Notes: generated by a model not told the origin, from the letters alone. Positions 45,509-56,047 are shown, numbered from the stretch's first letter. The stretch: 64,000 bases of DNA from Microvirga guangxiensis (GCF_900102135.1 NZ_FMVJ01000004.1:186001-250000), one strand, 5' to 3'. Program-made: numbers and translations.

Positions 45509-47365
45509 ATGACCATTCCCGTTTCAAAGCGCCTACGTTCCCTGACCGGCCTCGGCCTCATGACGAGCGCCGCCTCGATCATTGTCCTTGCGGCTTCCGC
45601 GGAGGCCTGCCCGCTGGGCGATCACAATTCGCCGCGGGTGAAGATGCTGCACGGCGCGATGCACGCTCTCGCCGCGCCAATGACACTGGCGCAGCATCAG
45701 TCCCATCCGCAGCCGCCGGCACGCAACGAGCTTGGAACCTACAGCCGCGATCTGCCGAAAGGCGCATCGGCCCCGACCAGTGACGAACGTCCGCCGATCT
45801 ACGGCAATCTGGGCCAGCTCTCATGGTCCGAGGTCGGCCCTGCCGCGCAGGAGGCGCGCGCCTATTTCGACCAGGGCTACCGTCTCGGCTGGGGCTTCAA
45901 CCATGCGGAGGCGGCGCGTGCCTTCCGGGCGGCGCAGGATCTCGACCCCGCTTGCGCCATGTGTCTCTGGGGCGAGGCCTGGGTGCTCGGACCGCATATC
46001 AATTACCCGATGCTGCCCGATGCCAATGCCCGCGCGCTGGTGGCGCTCGACCAGGCCAGGAAGCTTGCGCCCTCTGACGAGTTGCAGGCCGTCCTGATCG
46101 ACGCTCTCTCGAAGCGTTATTCGCCCGATCCGAATGCCGACCAGGCGGTTCTGAACCAGGCCTATGCGGATGCGATGGAGGCCGTTCAGGCCCGCTTCCC
46201 CGACAATCCGCATGTGGCGCTCCTGACCGCCGATGCACTCATGAATCTCAGCCCCTGGGATTACTGGGAGGAGGGAGGCAAGATTCCGAAAGGACGGTCC
46301 GGGCGGATGGTCGAGCTCATCGAGGGTGTGCTCGGCGACCGGCAGGTGGGACCTCTCAAGGCGCTGCCGGATCATCCGGGCGCCGTTCATCTCTACATCC
46401 ACGCCGTCGAGGCCTCCGACAGTCCGGAGCGCGCGGCCCCGCATGCGGCGCGGCTCGCGGCTTTGATGCCGGGGGCCGGCCATCTGGTGCATATGCCGAG
46501 CCATATCTGGTATCGCCTCGGCCGCTGGCGCGAGAGCCTGGATGCGAATGTGCAGGCTGCCGCAGCCGACGATGCGATGATGAAGCAGGGCGGCGCGAGC
46601 CTGCTCTATGCGGAAGGCTATCACGCGCACAATGTTCACTTCGTCATGGTTTCGGCGCTCATGGGCGGCGACGGCAGCACCGCTCTTGCGGCAGCCGACA
46701 AGCTCGCGGATCTCGTGTCGAGCCGGGCGCAGCAGGAGGTGCCCTGGACGCAGCCCATCGCGGCGGCGCGCTATTCGGCCCACGCGCATTTTTCCGCGCC
46801 GGAGACGGTGCTTGCTCTGCCCGAGCCGGATGCGCAATTCCCCTTCGTCCGCGCCCGCTGGCACTATGCCCGCGGAGTCGCCCTGGCGCGGTTGGGGCGG
46901 GAGGACGAAGCCCGCCAGGAGATCGCGGCCATCGCTGTTCTGGCCCAGTCGCCCGTCATCGTCGAAATGCCCAAACTCGGCGTGCCGGGGCCGGATGTGC
47001 TGACCATCGAGGAGAAGGTGGTGGAAGCGCGGATCGCGCAGTCCAAGGGCGATTACGCGCAGGCTGCGACGCTGTTTGCGGAAGCCGCGCAGGTACAGGA
47101 CCGGCTGCCCTACATGGAGCCGCCCTTCTGGACCTATCCGGTGTATCAGTCCCTCGGCGCCGCCCTGTTGCAGCAGGGAAAACCGAAGGAGGCGCAGGTC
47201 GCCTTCCGCGAAGCGATCAAGCGCACCCCCAACAACGGCTGGGCCGCCGCCGGTTTGTATCAGGCCTCGGAAGCAAGCGGCGATGCCGCGGCCTCGGAGG
47301 AGGCGAAGGCGCTCATGACGAAGAACTGGTTCGGCGGAGGCAATCCGTCGCTCGACCGGCTTTGA
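45509..47365 (+). CDS. exported TPR-repeat protein
   Basis: 618 residues. A signal peptide (basic MTIPVSKRLR, hydrophobic to ~30, cleavage near ASAEA) targets it to the periplasm; a Cys at 34 is probably not a lipobox. Helical tetratricopeptide-type repeats follow: AYFDQGYRLGWGFNHAEAARAF, DPACAMCLWGEAWVLG, and near the C-terminus YQSLGAALLQQGKPKEAQVAFR. His-rich segments (AVHLYIHAVEAS; HLVHMPSHIWYRLGRW; YHAHNVHF) and CAMC suggest metal or haem contact and are shared with a widespread family of unknown function. GGGAGG lies upstream. Its partner is unknown. Confidence 0.85.
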   Translation: MTIPVSKRLRSLTGLGLMTSAASIIVLAASAEACPLGDHNSPRVKMLHGAMHALAAPMTLAQHQSHPQPPARNELGTYSRDLPKGASAPTSDERPPIYGNLGQLSWSEVGPAAQEARAYFDQGYRLGWGFNHAEAARAFRAAQDLDPACAMCLWGEAWVLGPHINYPMLPDANARALVALDQARKLAPSDELQAVLIDALSKRYSPDPNADQAVLNQAYADAMEAVQARFPDNPHVALLTADALMNLSPWDYWEEGGKIPKGRSGRMVELIEGVLGDRQVGPLKALPDHPGAVHLYIHAVEASDSPERAAPHAARLAALMPGAGHLVHMPSHIWYRLGRWRESLDANVQAAAADDAMMKQGGASLLYAEGYHAHNVHFVMVSALMGGDGSTALAAADKLADLVSSRAQQEVPWTQPIAAARYSAHAHFSAPETVLALPEPDAQFPFVRARWHYARGVALARLGREDEARQEIAAIAVLAQSPVIVEMPKLGVPGPDVLTIEEKVVEARIAQSKGDYAQAATLFAEAAQVQDRLPYMEPPFWTYPVYQSLGAALLQQGKPKEAQVAFREAIKRTPNNGWAAAGLYQASEASGDAAASEEAKALMTKNWFGGGNPSLDRL

Positions 47366-47380
47366 TCCTCTTCGACATGC

Positions 47381-47413
47381 TGCCGGCTCCGCTTCACGGG
47401 ATCGGAGCCGGCA
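47381..47413. terminator. convergent hairpin, probable terminator
   Basis: A perfect 11-bp stem (47381-47391 with 47403-47413) and 11-base loop between the convergent TPR and hydrolase genes; no T run. Confidence 0.5.
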
Positions 47414-47421
47414 ACTGCGGA

Positions 47422-48396
47422 TCATTGCTGCGAGCCGAGGCGAAAGACCTTGGTCAGGAAGGCTTTGACTTCCATTCGGGCGGCCTGCGCCGCGGCCTCG
47501 TTGTAGTGCTGGGATGGGCCGAGCTCGACGCAGGCGTCCTTGTAGCTGAAAGGCTCTCCCGTCGCGGCATTGACGATCCGCCCGTTCTGCTCGCGGCGCA
47601 CGCAGTTCTTTGCCGTCTGGGCTTCAGCGACGATCATGAAGGCTGGCGTTCCCGTGTTGTCGAACCCGTGGCGCGCACCAGGATAAACGCTGATCGCCGC
47701 ATCGCGTCCGGAGGCGGCGAGGCGCTCGATATAGGCTTGGCATGGTGGCGCCGGATTCCAGTCGTCGACCGCACCGTGAAACAGGCGGACAGGGCCGGCA
47801 ATGTCGAGATCGTCGACCAATTCGAAGTTGCAGGCGGGATAGAACGGCAGGTGGGCGACAATCGATCCGGCTTTCGGCCCATGCAGCTTTCTGAAGCGAT
47901 TGAGGCTCGCGTAGAGAGCCGCAATCCCGCCGCGAGAAAAGCCCATCACTGCGATGCGCGAAGAATCCGCGCGGGGATCGGCGGCCAGAACCTCGACGGC
48001 TCGATAAGCGTCATAGGTTTGCGCGAACTGGCCGATCTTTTCCTGATCCGTTGCGACTTCGACGAGGCCGCGACCGGTATAGCTGTCGATGCGCAGGGTC
48101 GCGATGCCCATGTCGTTGAGAAAGGCCGCCCAACGCGCGATCCCGCCGCTTCTGTAGCCGCCGGAACCGTGGAGAAGAATGACCACCGGGAATGGCGGCT
48201 GACCTGATGGAAACTGAAACTCGCCGGTGAGAATGACGCTCTGAGCCGAGGCCGCATCGCCCTGAAGAAAAGCGTCATCCGTCATTGTCCGGGAGGGAAT
48301 GGTGATCCTCTCCATAGGGAGGGACGATTTTTGGCCTGCGGCAGGAACAGAGCCGCAAAGAAGACCGAACAGGATCAGCGCGCATGATGCTCTCAT
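47422..48396 (-). CDS. exported alpha/beta hydrolase (dienelactone hydrolase-like)
   Basis: 324 residues with a signal peptide ([17 protein letters not shown], cleavage about residue 20). The alpha/beta-hydrolase core has the oxyanion motif [10 protein letters not shown], nucleophile elbow GFSRGG, acid Asp in [10 protein letters not shown] and catalytic His in ARHGFDN, an order typical of dienelactone hydrolase-like enzymes. It should cleave an ester or peptide-like bond in the periplasm. The sequence has five Cys, possibly forming disulfides (PACNFEL, PPCQAY, KNCVRR, DACVEL). Substrate unknown. Convergent with the TPR gene. Confidence 0.88.
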   Translation of the reverse strand: MRASCALILFGLLCGSVPAAGQKSSLPMERITIPSRTMTDDAFLQGDAASAQSVILTGEFQFPSGQPPFPVVILLHGSGGYRSGGIARWAAFLNDMGIATLRIDSYTGRGLVEVATDQEKIGQFAQTYDAYRAVEVLAADPRADSSRIAVMGFSRGGIAALYASLNRFRKLHGPKAGSIVAHLPFYPACNFELVDDLDIAGPVRLFHGAVDDWNPAPPCQAYIERLAASGRDAAISVYPGARHGFDNTGTPAFMIVAEAQTAKNCVRREQNGRIVNAATGEPFSYKDACVELGPSQHYNEAAAQAARMEVKAFLTKVFRLGSQQ

Positions 48397-48465
48397 GAAC
48401 CTCTCCTCCAGGAGAAGCCATGCTGTTCCGGCGCTGTGGCGTTTTTGGGAAGAGGTGACGCGGCC

Positions 48466-49008
48466 TCAAACCCGCTCAAGCCGTCGGTGCGGCTCCGGCG
48501 GGAGAATGATGGAAACCGGATCGTTCGGGCGAACCTCGCCGCCTGTCAGGACGACCCCCATCACGCCTGCCTTGAGGATGAGGCTGCCCTCGCTGTCGCG
48601 GTCGAGCACGGCTTTCATCAGGCCTTTCTGGAAACGGTCGATCTGAATGCAGGGATTGCGCAGGCCCGTCACTTCCACCACGGCGGATGGGCCGATCTGC
48701 AATCTCGCGCCGACGGGCAGGGACAGCAGGTCGATTCCGCGCGTGGTGATGTTCTCGCCCATCGCACCCGGCGCGACGGAGAAGCCTTTTGCGTCGAGTT
48801 CATCGAAGAGTTCCGCATGGATGAGATGAACCTGCCGCAAATTCGGCTGCGTCGGATCGGCCTTCACGCGCGAGCGGTGCTTCACCGTCTCTCCCGCATG
48901 CGCATCGCCCTCGACGCCGAGGCCCGCAAGAAGCCGGATGGTATCCCTGTTCGGCTTGGAGAAGCTATGCGTCGCGCTGCGGCTGACGGTAAGGACCGAT
49001 GCTTGCAT
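48466..49008 (-). CDS. MOSC-domain protein
   Basis: 180 residues, a single MOSC domain. The family's sulfur-carrying Cys is in GLRNPCIQIDRFQKGL, and the N-terminal LAGLGVEGDAHAG and GAMGENITTRGIDLLSLPVG are as in YiiM-type proteins, which bind molybdenum cofactor and reduce N-hydroxylated substrates. It should be cytoplasmic. A 24-bp near-perfect palindrome lies 29 bases before the start codon and may be its operator. No molybdoenzyme genes are nearby. Confidence 0.9.
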   Translation of the reverse strand: MQASVLTVSRSATHSFSKPNRDTIRLLAGLGVEGDAHAGETVKHRSRVKADPTQPNLRQVHLIHAELFDELDAKGFSVAPGAMGENITTRGIDLLSLPVGARLQIGPSAVVEVTGLRNPCIQIDRFQKGLMKAVLDRDSEGSLILKAGVMGVVLTGGEVRPNDPVSIILPPEPHRRLERV

Positions 49009-49036
49009 ATTCTTGCAGCCGAAGCTCCGTTTGCAC

Positions 49037-49060
49037 CTAGGTCTGTATATGCAGACCTAG
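49037..49060. promoter_or_regulatory. 24-bp palindrome, candidate operator
   Basis: CTAGGTCTG (49037-49045) and CAGACCTAG (49052-49060) around TATATG; the full 24 bases are palindromic but for one pair. It lies between the MOSC start and the upstream lipoprotein stop, in the region expected for the MOSC promoter. Confidence 0.6.
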
Positions 49061-49103
49061 TGTATTGGCACCTGATGAAGCGTTTTGCGCACGCCCTAAA
49101 AGG

Positions 49104-49547
49104 CTAGGGAGTGTTGTAGCGCTCGGCGCTCAGTTTCTCGAGCTCTGGAAATGGTTCAAAGCCCGTTCCGTTGCAATGAGTATCAGGGCTTTCACGGGAA
49201 ATCGTTACGGCTTTCCCGTCCTTCCGATAGACACGCACCTTTGATGAAATAGCGCGGTGAAGAGGAAAGAGCGGATTTTCAAGATAGGCGTTCACGCAGT
49301 AAGAACTGACCATCTCGCCGACGCGCGTGGAATCGACTTCTGGAGCGCTGATCTTCGCGTTGATCACCTTTGTTTTGAACGGTGATCCAAAGACCAGGGT
49401 CCCAAGCAAGTCTTTGGCGATTAAGGTGCGAACATTCTCCGGCTTCATATCGCTGGCGTTGGTCTGAAGCATGGGTGGCGTCGCGCATCCAGCCAATAAA
49501 GCCATGAGAAGAGCCGACGCAAGCGGTCGAAGATGGTGAAGAGCCAT
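49104..49547 (-). CDS. small lipoprotein of unknown function
   Basis: 147 residues. The N-terminus is a lipoprotein signal (LRPLASALLMALLAGC, lipobox LAGC with Cys at about residue 21), so it is probably anchored in a membrane facing the periplasm. The mature part has no family I recognise; two further Cys (SSYCVNA; DTHCNGTG) could form a disulfide. Codon use and base composition are a little more A/T-rich than in flanking argG and MOSC genes. It may form a transcription unit with MOSC, which starts 95 bases downstream. Confidence 0.8.
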   Translation of the reverse strand: MALHHLRPLASALLMALLAGCATPPMLQTNASDMKPENVRTLIAKDLLGTLVFGSPFKTKVINAKISAPEVDSTRVGEMVSSYCVNAYLENPLFPLHRAISSKVRVYRKDGKAVTISRESPDTHCNGTGFEPFPELEKLSAERYNTP

Positions 49548-49640
49548 GAGAGAAGTCCTGTTGAGATCCTCTCATGGTTATAATGTTTCGTTAAAGGCAG
49601 CAATATGTATCTGCTCTTAAGCAAAGTGAATTGCTTGCTC

Positions 49641-50873
<1,233 letters not shown>

Positions 50874-51040
50874 GGTCGGTGTTCCAATGATAAAGACGCT
50901 CGCGACTTAACGGGGAAGGCTTTTGAGTGCAACGACAAAAGCTTAAGGTGCGATATGCTTGAAGAGCATTGCTGCTCGTCCAAAGGGATGCTGTCCAAGG
51001 TAGGAGGAATGCTTTAGCTCCTTATCGAAAGGAGCTGCCC

Positions 51041-51670
51041 ATGGTTCGTCGCCCCCTTTTCGAGTTCTGGTATGAATTCGCCTCGACTTATTCCTACCTC
51101 GCCGCCATGCGGATCGAGCAGGCGGCGGAAGAGGCGGGTGTGGAGCTCGTCTGGCGGCCGTTCCTCCTCGGTCCCATTTTCAAGTCTCAAGGATGGGACA
51201 CTTCGCCCTTCAACCTCTACCCGGCCAAGGGCCGCTACATGTGGCGGGACATGGAACGGGAGGCAGTGCGCTTCGGCCTCCCGCTCTACAAGCCCAATCC
51301 CTTCCCGCAGAACACGCTTCTGGCAGCCCGCATCGCTCTCGTGGGCTTGGACTCGGGCTGGACGCCCGTCTTCACCAAGGCCGCCTACATGGCCGAATTC
51401 GGCGAAGGCCGCGACCTCTCCGATGTGCAGGTGCTGTCCGGAATCCTGTCCGGCCTCGGGCTCGATCCGGAGTCCATCATGGCTGAGGCGCAATCCGAGA
51501 CCAAAAAGTCCTGTCTGCGGCGCCTGAACGAAGAAGCCCAGAGCCGCGGCATCTTCGGCGCCCCCACCTTCATTGCGGAGGATGGCGAGATGTTCTGGGG
51601 CAACGACCGGCTGGAACAGGCCCTCGAATGGGCGGCCAGGCAGGCCCGGCGCTCGGATCTGCCCGTGTGA
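51041..51670 (+). CDS. 2-hydroxychromene-2-carboxylate isomerase family (DsbA-like) protein
   Basis: 209 residues of the DsbA/kappa-GST-like thioredoxin fold with an inserted helical domain. Features are FEFWYEFASTYSYLAAMRIEQ (Ser/Tyr-containing active-site loop, no CxxC), VWRPFLLGPIF, KPNPFPQNTLLAARIAL and GIFGAPTFIAEDGEMFWGNDRL. HCCA isomerases use glutathione in naphthalene breakdown; members outside such operons are of uncertain function. AAAGGAG precedes ATG 51041 by 6 bases, ruling out an upstream in-frame start at 50969. No aromatic-degradation genes are near. Confidence 0.9.
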   Translation: MVRRPLFEFWYEFASTYSYLAAMRIEQAAEEAGVELVWRPFLLGPIFKSQGWDTSPFNLYPAKGRYMWRDMEREAVRFGLPLYKPNPFPQNTLLAARIALVGLDSGWTPVFTKAAYMAEFGEGRDLSDVQVLSGILSGLGLDPESIMAEAQSETKKSCLRRLNEEAQSRGIFGAPTFIAEDGEMFWGNDRLEQALEWAARQARRSDLPV

Positions 51671-51748
51671 ATGGCTACCGGCCCAGAGCTAGACAGGGTG
51701 CAATAATGATGCTTCCTGAGAGGCCCTGGAGCACGGAACCCGATCAGC

Positions 51749-52258
51749 ATGGACAACGCTCTGCTTCTCGACGCTCTCTCAAAGGTGGACTGGACCTCTC
51801 AGTCTCAGCCCCCTGAGAATGCACCAGGGACGCTTCAGAAAGCGCTTTTAGCGATTGCTGATGCTGCCAGCCAGGACTCGGCTTGGCGGGCCTACAACAA
51901 TCTGCTGTCTGCGACAGGCAACAATCACGCAGGAACATATTATCCTGTCGCTGTTGCTGTCGTTCCCATTCTGGGCAAGGTCATCGAGCAGGGTAGGGAT
52001 TGGCCATCATGGGCTGCCTTAAACGTTCTGATCGATCTTTACTGCAGCTTTGATCCGGAGCCGGGCCAAGAGATCTTTCTGAGCTCGAGCCGGACAGTCG
52101 AGAGGGTTGAGGCTGCCCTAGGAGAAGCAATATCGAGCCTTCGTCCGCTCTTCAAAAGGATCGCTCACGATCCTGGGTCGGAGGGGAAGCGGCGCGCTGC
52201 CGCTCAGGAACTGCTCAAGATCCTCTCCGCGTCCCGGCAGGAATCCTCAATCTCTTGA
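51749..52258 (+). CDS. orphan helical protein of unknown function
   Basis: 169 residues, predicted mostly helical and cytoplasmic. The stretch AWRAYNNLLSATGNNHAGTYYPVAVAVVPIL followed by WPSWAALNVLIDLYCSFDP suggests HEAT-like paired helices; such segments occur in proteins near polymorphic toxins, where they act as immunity proteins, but no toxin is next to it, so this is a weak guess. Composition is less GC-rich than rpsA downstream. There is no convincing ribosome-binding site before ATG 51749. It stands alone between the isomerase and rpsA. Confidence 0.65.
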   Translation: MDNALLLDALSKVDWTSQSQPPENAPGTLQKALLAIADAASQDSAWRAYNNLLSATGNNHAGTYYPVAVAVVPILGKVIEQGRDWPSWAALNVLIDLYCSFDPEPGQEIFLSSSRTVERVEAALGEAISSLRPLFKRIAHDPGSEGKRRAAAQELLKILSASRQESSIS

Positions 52259-52441
52259 AAGCCTTGTGATCCAAGGCCATTTGGGATAAAGGAACGCCCA
52301 TCCGACAGGTATTGACGGTGTACTGCGTTCGAGGGTGCGTGATCCGCGCCCCGCAGGCGTTCCGCTAAGATCTTGACGATAAAAGCGTTTCTGTCCGCCG
52401 GTGATGCGCCGGCCCGCCTCATGGCGGTATGCCTGGGACAT

Positions 52442-52525
52442 GGCCCTGAAGGGGCGTTCCTGGCAGCGGCGGAGGGAAACGGCCCGTTCACACGAGCCGC
52501 CGGCGTTGCCCCTTTAACGAGGGCC
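52442..52525 (+). promoter_or_regulatory. structured rpsA mRNA leader
   Basis: GGCCCT (52442-52447) pairs with AGGGCC (52520-52525) and AAGGGGC (52449-52455) with GCCCCTT (52508-52514), making a long stem that ends five bases before the AGGAGA ribosome-binding site. S1 synthesis is known to be autoregulated in E. coli through leader structure; the same is inferred here. The rest of 52259-52441 shows no gene. Confidence 0.4.
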
Positions 52526-52539
52526 ATTCAGGAGAACCT

Positions 52540-54237
52540 ATGTCTGCAGCTTTCCAGCAGCCGAGCCGTGAAGATTTCGCCGCTCTGCTCGAAGAATCCT
52601 TCCGCACGTCCGAGATCAGCGAAGGCTCGGTTGTGAAGGGTAAGGTGGTCGCCATCGAGAAGGATGTCGCGGTCATCGATATCGGCGCCAAGACCGAAGG
52701 TCGCGTCGCTCTGAAAGAATTCACCGGCCCCAACCGCGAGCGTGAACTGAACGTTGGCGATGAGGTCGAAGTTTACGTCGAGCGCATCGAAAATGCGCTG
52801 GGCGAGGCCGTCATCTCCCGTGACAAGGCCCGCCGCGAAGAGTCGTGGGTGAAGCTCGAGAAGGCCTTCGAGGCCCAGGAGCGCGTCAACGGCACCATCT
52901 TCAACCAGGTGAAGGGCGGCTACACGGTCGACCTCGACGGCGCCGTGGCGTTCCTGCCCCGCTCGCAGGTCGACATCCGCCCGGTTCGCGACGTCACCCC
53001 GCTCATGGGCGTGGCTCAGCCGTTCCAGATCCTCAAGATGGACCGCCGCCGCGGCAACATCGTCGTGTCGCGCCGCACGGTTCTCGAAGAGAGCCGCGCC
53101 GAGCAGCGCTCCGAGCTCGTGGCCAACCTCGAAGAGGGTCAGGTCATCGACGGCGTGGTCAAGAACATCACCGAGTACGGTGCGTTCGTTGATCTCGGCG
53201 GCATCGACGGCCTGCTGCACGTCACCGACATGGCATGGCGCCGCGTGAACCATCCGTCCGAGGTCGTAACCATCGGCCAGACGGTGAAGGTGAAGATCAT
53301 CAAGATCAACCACGACACGCACCGCATCTCGCTCGGCATCAAGCAGCTGCTCGCCGATCCGTGGGAGGGCATCGCCGCCCGCTACCCGGTTCAGGCCAAG
53401 CTGAAGGGCCGCGTCACGAACATCACCGATTACGGTGCGTTCGTTGAGCTGGAGCCGGGCATCGAAGGCCTGATCCACGTCTCCGAGATGTCCTGGACGA
53501 AGAAGAACGTTCACCCCGGCAAGATCATCTCCACCTCGCAAGAGGTTGAGGTCGTGATCCTCGAGGTCGATCAGGTGAAGCGCCGCATCTCGCTGGGTCT
53601 GAAGCAGACGCTCCAGAATCCGTGGGAGGCTTTCGCCGAGAAGCACCCTGTCGGCTCCGAGGTTGAGGGCGAGGTGAAGAACAAGACCGAGTTCGGTCTG
53701 TTCATCGGCCTCGAGAACGACGTCGACGGCATGGTCCACCTCTCGGACCTCGACTGGAACCGTCCGGGCGAGCAGGTCATCGACGACTTCAAGAAGGGCG
53801 ACATGGTTCGCGCTCAGGTTCTCGACGTGGACGTCGAGAAGGAGCGCATCTCGCTCGGCATCAAGCAGCTGGCCGGCGACCCCTTCGCCGAAGCTGGCGA
53901 GTTCAAGAAGGGCCAGATCGTCACCTGCGAGGTTCTCGAGGTGAAGGACGGCGGCCTGGAGGTGAAGATCGTCGACACCGACCTCACCACCTTCATCAAG
54001 CGCTCCGAGCTTGCTCGCGACCGCGCCGACCAGCGCCCCGAGCGCTTCGCCGCCGGCGAGAAGCTCGATGCCCGCGTCACGCAATTCGACCGCAAGGCTC
54101 GCCGCGTCACCGTCTCCATCAAGGCCCTCGAGGTCGCTGAGGAGAAGGAAGCCATGGCTCAGTACGGCTCGACCGACTCGGGTGCGTCGCTCGGCGACAT
54201 CCTCGGCGCCGCCCTGAACAAGGCCGGCAAGAAGTAA
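52540..54237 (+). CDS. rpsA: 30S ribosomal protein S1
   Basis: 565 residues with six S1 (OB-fold) repeats at roughly 28-98, 115-182, 203-272, 287-358, 374-445 and 460-530. Repeats 3 and 4 are the most alike (VKNITEYGAFVDLGGIDGLLHV; VTNITDYGAFVELEPGIEGLIHV). S1 binds mRNA upstream of the start codon and brings it to the 30S subunit. CAGGAGA lies before the ATG. cmk, often directly upstream of rpsA, is absent; an orphan gene is there instead. A strong terminator follows. Confidence 0.98.
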   Translation: MSAAFQQPSREDFAALLEESFRTSEISEGSVVKGKVVAIEKDVAVIDIGAKTEGRVALKEFTGPNRERELNVGDEVEVYVERIENALGEAVISRDKARREESWVKLEKAFEAQERVNGTIFNQVKGGYTVDLDGAVAFLPRSQVDIRPVRDVTPLMGVAQPFQILKMDRRRGNIVVSRRTVLEESRAEQRSELVANLEEGQVIDGVVKNITEYGAFVDLGGIDGLLHVTDMAWRRVNHPSEVVTIGQTVKVKIIKINHDTHRISLGIKQLLADPWEGIAARYPVQAKLKGRVTNITDYGAFVELEPGIEGLIHVSEMSWTKKNVHPGKIISTSQEVEVVILEVDQVKRRISLGLKQTLQNPWEAFAEKHPVGSEVEGEVKNKTEFGLFIGLENDVDGMVHLSDLDWNRPGEQVIDDFKKGDMVRAQVLDVDVEKERISLGIKQLAGDPFAEAGEFKKGQIVTCEVLEVKDGGLEVKIVDTDLTTFIKRSELARDRADQRPERFAAGEKLDARVTQFDRKARRVTVSIKALEVAEEKEAMAQYGSTDSGASLGDILGAALNKAGKK

Positions 54238-54265
54238 TCGGGATCCGACACGTCGGACCTGATGG

Positions 54266-54296
54266 ATCCCCGGGCTACGGCCCGGGGATTTTTTTA
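54266..54296 (+). terminator. rho-independent terminator of rpsA
   Basis: A perfect 10-bp stem (54266-54275 with 54280-54289), UACG loop and a run of T. Confidence 0.95.
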
Positions 54297-54376
54297 TTGG
54301 TCTCTTGCTGGGAGGGACTTCGGGCGAGCCGCTGGACCGGCTTTCTCGCTATCACTGGCATCTTGCGCACTCTGCC

Positions 54377-54478
54377 CCCATCCTGAGAAGGTCGCTTCAG
54401 CGGCCCTCTCGAAGGAGGATCGAGTGCGCGCTGGAGGGCTCCCTCGAGCCGCAGCTGCGCTGCTCCTCAGGATGAGGA
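54377..54478. repeat. dispersed palindromic repeat (CATCCTGAG family), copy 1
   Basis: Ends are CATCCTGAG and CTCAGGATGAG in inverted orientation around ~80 bases with GGCGCTGGAG-like centre, matching the arrangement at 61024-61132. It lies in the 54298-54725 gap before sppA, which otherwise contains no gene I can support. Confidence 0.65.
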
Positions 54479-54725
54479 CAGAGGGCGTAAAGACGTGGAT
54501 GATCCGGACAAGCCCGGCCATGAGGCCGTAGTGATGCTTTGCGCTCTGGATCAGCTGATGCGCTCCGATTTTGCGACCCCCGCCCTTCACCCTTTTCCTG
54601 CAGGATCGGCTGAAACGCGGGCGATCGCGTGAGTTTTTTATTGGTCGTCTCCCTTGCCGCCCTATCTGCCTTCGCAATAGGGTGCTGCCCCACACATCAG
54701 TGAACTGAGTTTAAGAGACGAACCG

Positions 54726-55691
54726 ATGTCCATCGATGCCGAAGCCATTGCCGATCGTCGCCGTCTGCGCCGCAAGTTGTCCTTCTGGCGCATCGCCGGA
54801 TTCTCAGGCTTGATCGCCGCCGTTGCCGCCATCGGCTATGCCGCCGCGGACCGCATGGGTTATGGCGGCGTGCAGCAGCAGATCGCCCGCATCTCCATCG
54901 ACGGCGTGATCACCGGCAATCAGCGCCTGTCGGACCTCATGCAGCGGGTCGGCGATTCCAGTCTCGTCTCCGGCGTGGTGATCTCCATCAACAGCCCCGG
55001 CGGCACCACCACGGGTTCCGAGGAGCTCTATCGCAACATCCGCCGCCTCGCGGAGAAAAAGCCGGTCGTCACTTTCGTGGACGGCACAGCCGCGTCGGGC
55101 GGCTACATCACGGCCATCGCCTCGGACTACATCGTCGCCCGCGAGACGTCGCTCGTCGGCTCCATCGGCGTGTTGTTCCAGTATCCCGACCTCTCGGGCC
55201 TGCTCGGGAATGTCGGCGTGAAGATGGAGGCCATCAAATCCGCGCCGCTCAAGGCGGAGCCGAATCCCTTCACGCCTACCTCGCCGGAGGCTCGCGCCGC
55301 GACCCAGCTGGTGGTCAACGATACCTATGACTGGTTCAAGGCTCTCGTGCGCGAGCGCCGTCACCTGAGCGAGGAGGAGCTGAACGCAGCCTCGACCGGG
55401 CAGGTGTTCAGCGGCCGTCAGGGCGTCCCCATGAAGCTGGTGGACAAGCTCGGCGCCGAACGCGACGCGGTGGCCTGGCTCGAGTCCGAGAAGGGCGTCG
55501 CCAAGGACCTGCCGATTCGGGATTGGAAGCCGCGCTCCGACCGCGATTTCTCCGTTTTCGCCATGACGGCGACGGCCGTCGATCTGATGGGGTTCGAGCG
55601 TGTGGCGGAGGCCCTGCGCAGAACCGATGCTCACGCAGAGGCAGCCCGGCTTGACGGCCTGCTGGCCGTCTGGCAACCTTCCGAAAAATAA
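54726..55691 (+). CDS. sppA: signal peptide peptidase SppA (short form)
   Basis: 321 residues with one N-terminal membrane anchor (about 22-44) and a single protease domain, the length of the short SppA type. The catalytic Ser is in GTAASGGYITAIASD and the general-base Lys in the IKSAPLKAE region, with the oxyanion segment SINSPGGTTTGSEELY and SLVGSIGVLFQ. It cleaves leftover signal peptides in the inner membrane. It is followed after 25 bases by ihfB, a neighbour arrangement common in Hyphomicrobiales. Confidence 0.94.
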   Translation: MSIDAEAIADRRRLRRKLSFWRIAGFSGLIAAVAAIGYAAADRMGYGGVQQQIARISIDGVITGNQRLSDLMQRVGDSSLVSGVVISINSPGGTTTGSEELYRNIRRLAEKKPVVTFVDGTAASGGYITAIASDYIVARETSLVGSIGVLFQYPDLSGLLGNVGVKMEAIKSAPLKAEPNPFTPTSPEARAATQLVVNDTYDWFKALVRERRHLSEEELNAASTGQVFSGRQGVPMKLVDKLGAERDAVAWLESEKGVAKDLPIRDWKPRSDRDFSVFAMTATAVDLMGFERVAEALRRTDAHAEAARLDGLLAVWQPSEK

Positions 55692-55716
55692 AGCATCATC
55701 AAAGATATAGCTTTCC

Positions 55717-56031
55717 ATGATCAAGTCAGAATTGGTGCTCAAGATCTCTGAGCAGAACCCGCATTTGTATCAGCGCGATGTGGAGAAGATCGTGAATGCG
55801 ATCCTCGACACCATCGCCGATGCGCTGGCCCGAGGGGACCGGGTGGAGCTGCGCGGCTTCGGGGCGTTCTCCGTGAAGAAGCGCGATGCCCGTACGGGCC
55901 GCAACCCGCGCACGGGTGAATCCGTTTCGATCTCCGAAAAGGTCGTACCCGTGTTCAAGACGGGCAAGGAAATGCGTCAGCGCCTCAACGCTCCGGCCTC
56001 CAAGGTGCTGAAGGCGGCTGCTGCCCAATAA
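55717..56031 (+). CDS. ihfB: integration host factor subunit beta
   Basis: 104 residues of the HU/IHF family. The N-terminal helices [26 protein letters not shown], the beta arm [27 protein letters not shown] and the Pro that intercalates DNA (RNPRTG) identify the IHF beta subunit, which bends DNA with IhfA in recombination, replication and transcription. The C-terminus is slightly longer than in E. coli (about ten extra residues). Lies between sppA and the LapA-like gene on the same strand, probably cotranscribed. Confidence 0.95.
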   Translation: MIKSELVLKISEQNPHLYQRDVEKIVNAILDTIADALARGDRVELRGFGAFSVKKRDARTGRNPRTGESVSISEKVVPVFKTGKEMRQRLNAPASKVLKAAAAQ

Positions 56032-56047
56032 CATTCGAGAGGTGCTC

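Noticed and set aside
45821-47425. A 534-codon minus-strand frame opposite the TPR gene
   Set aside because: Composition is that of an antisense shadow, while the plus-strand frame has a signal peptide and repeats.
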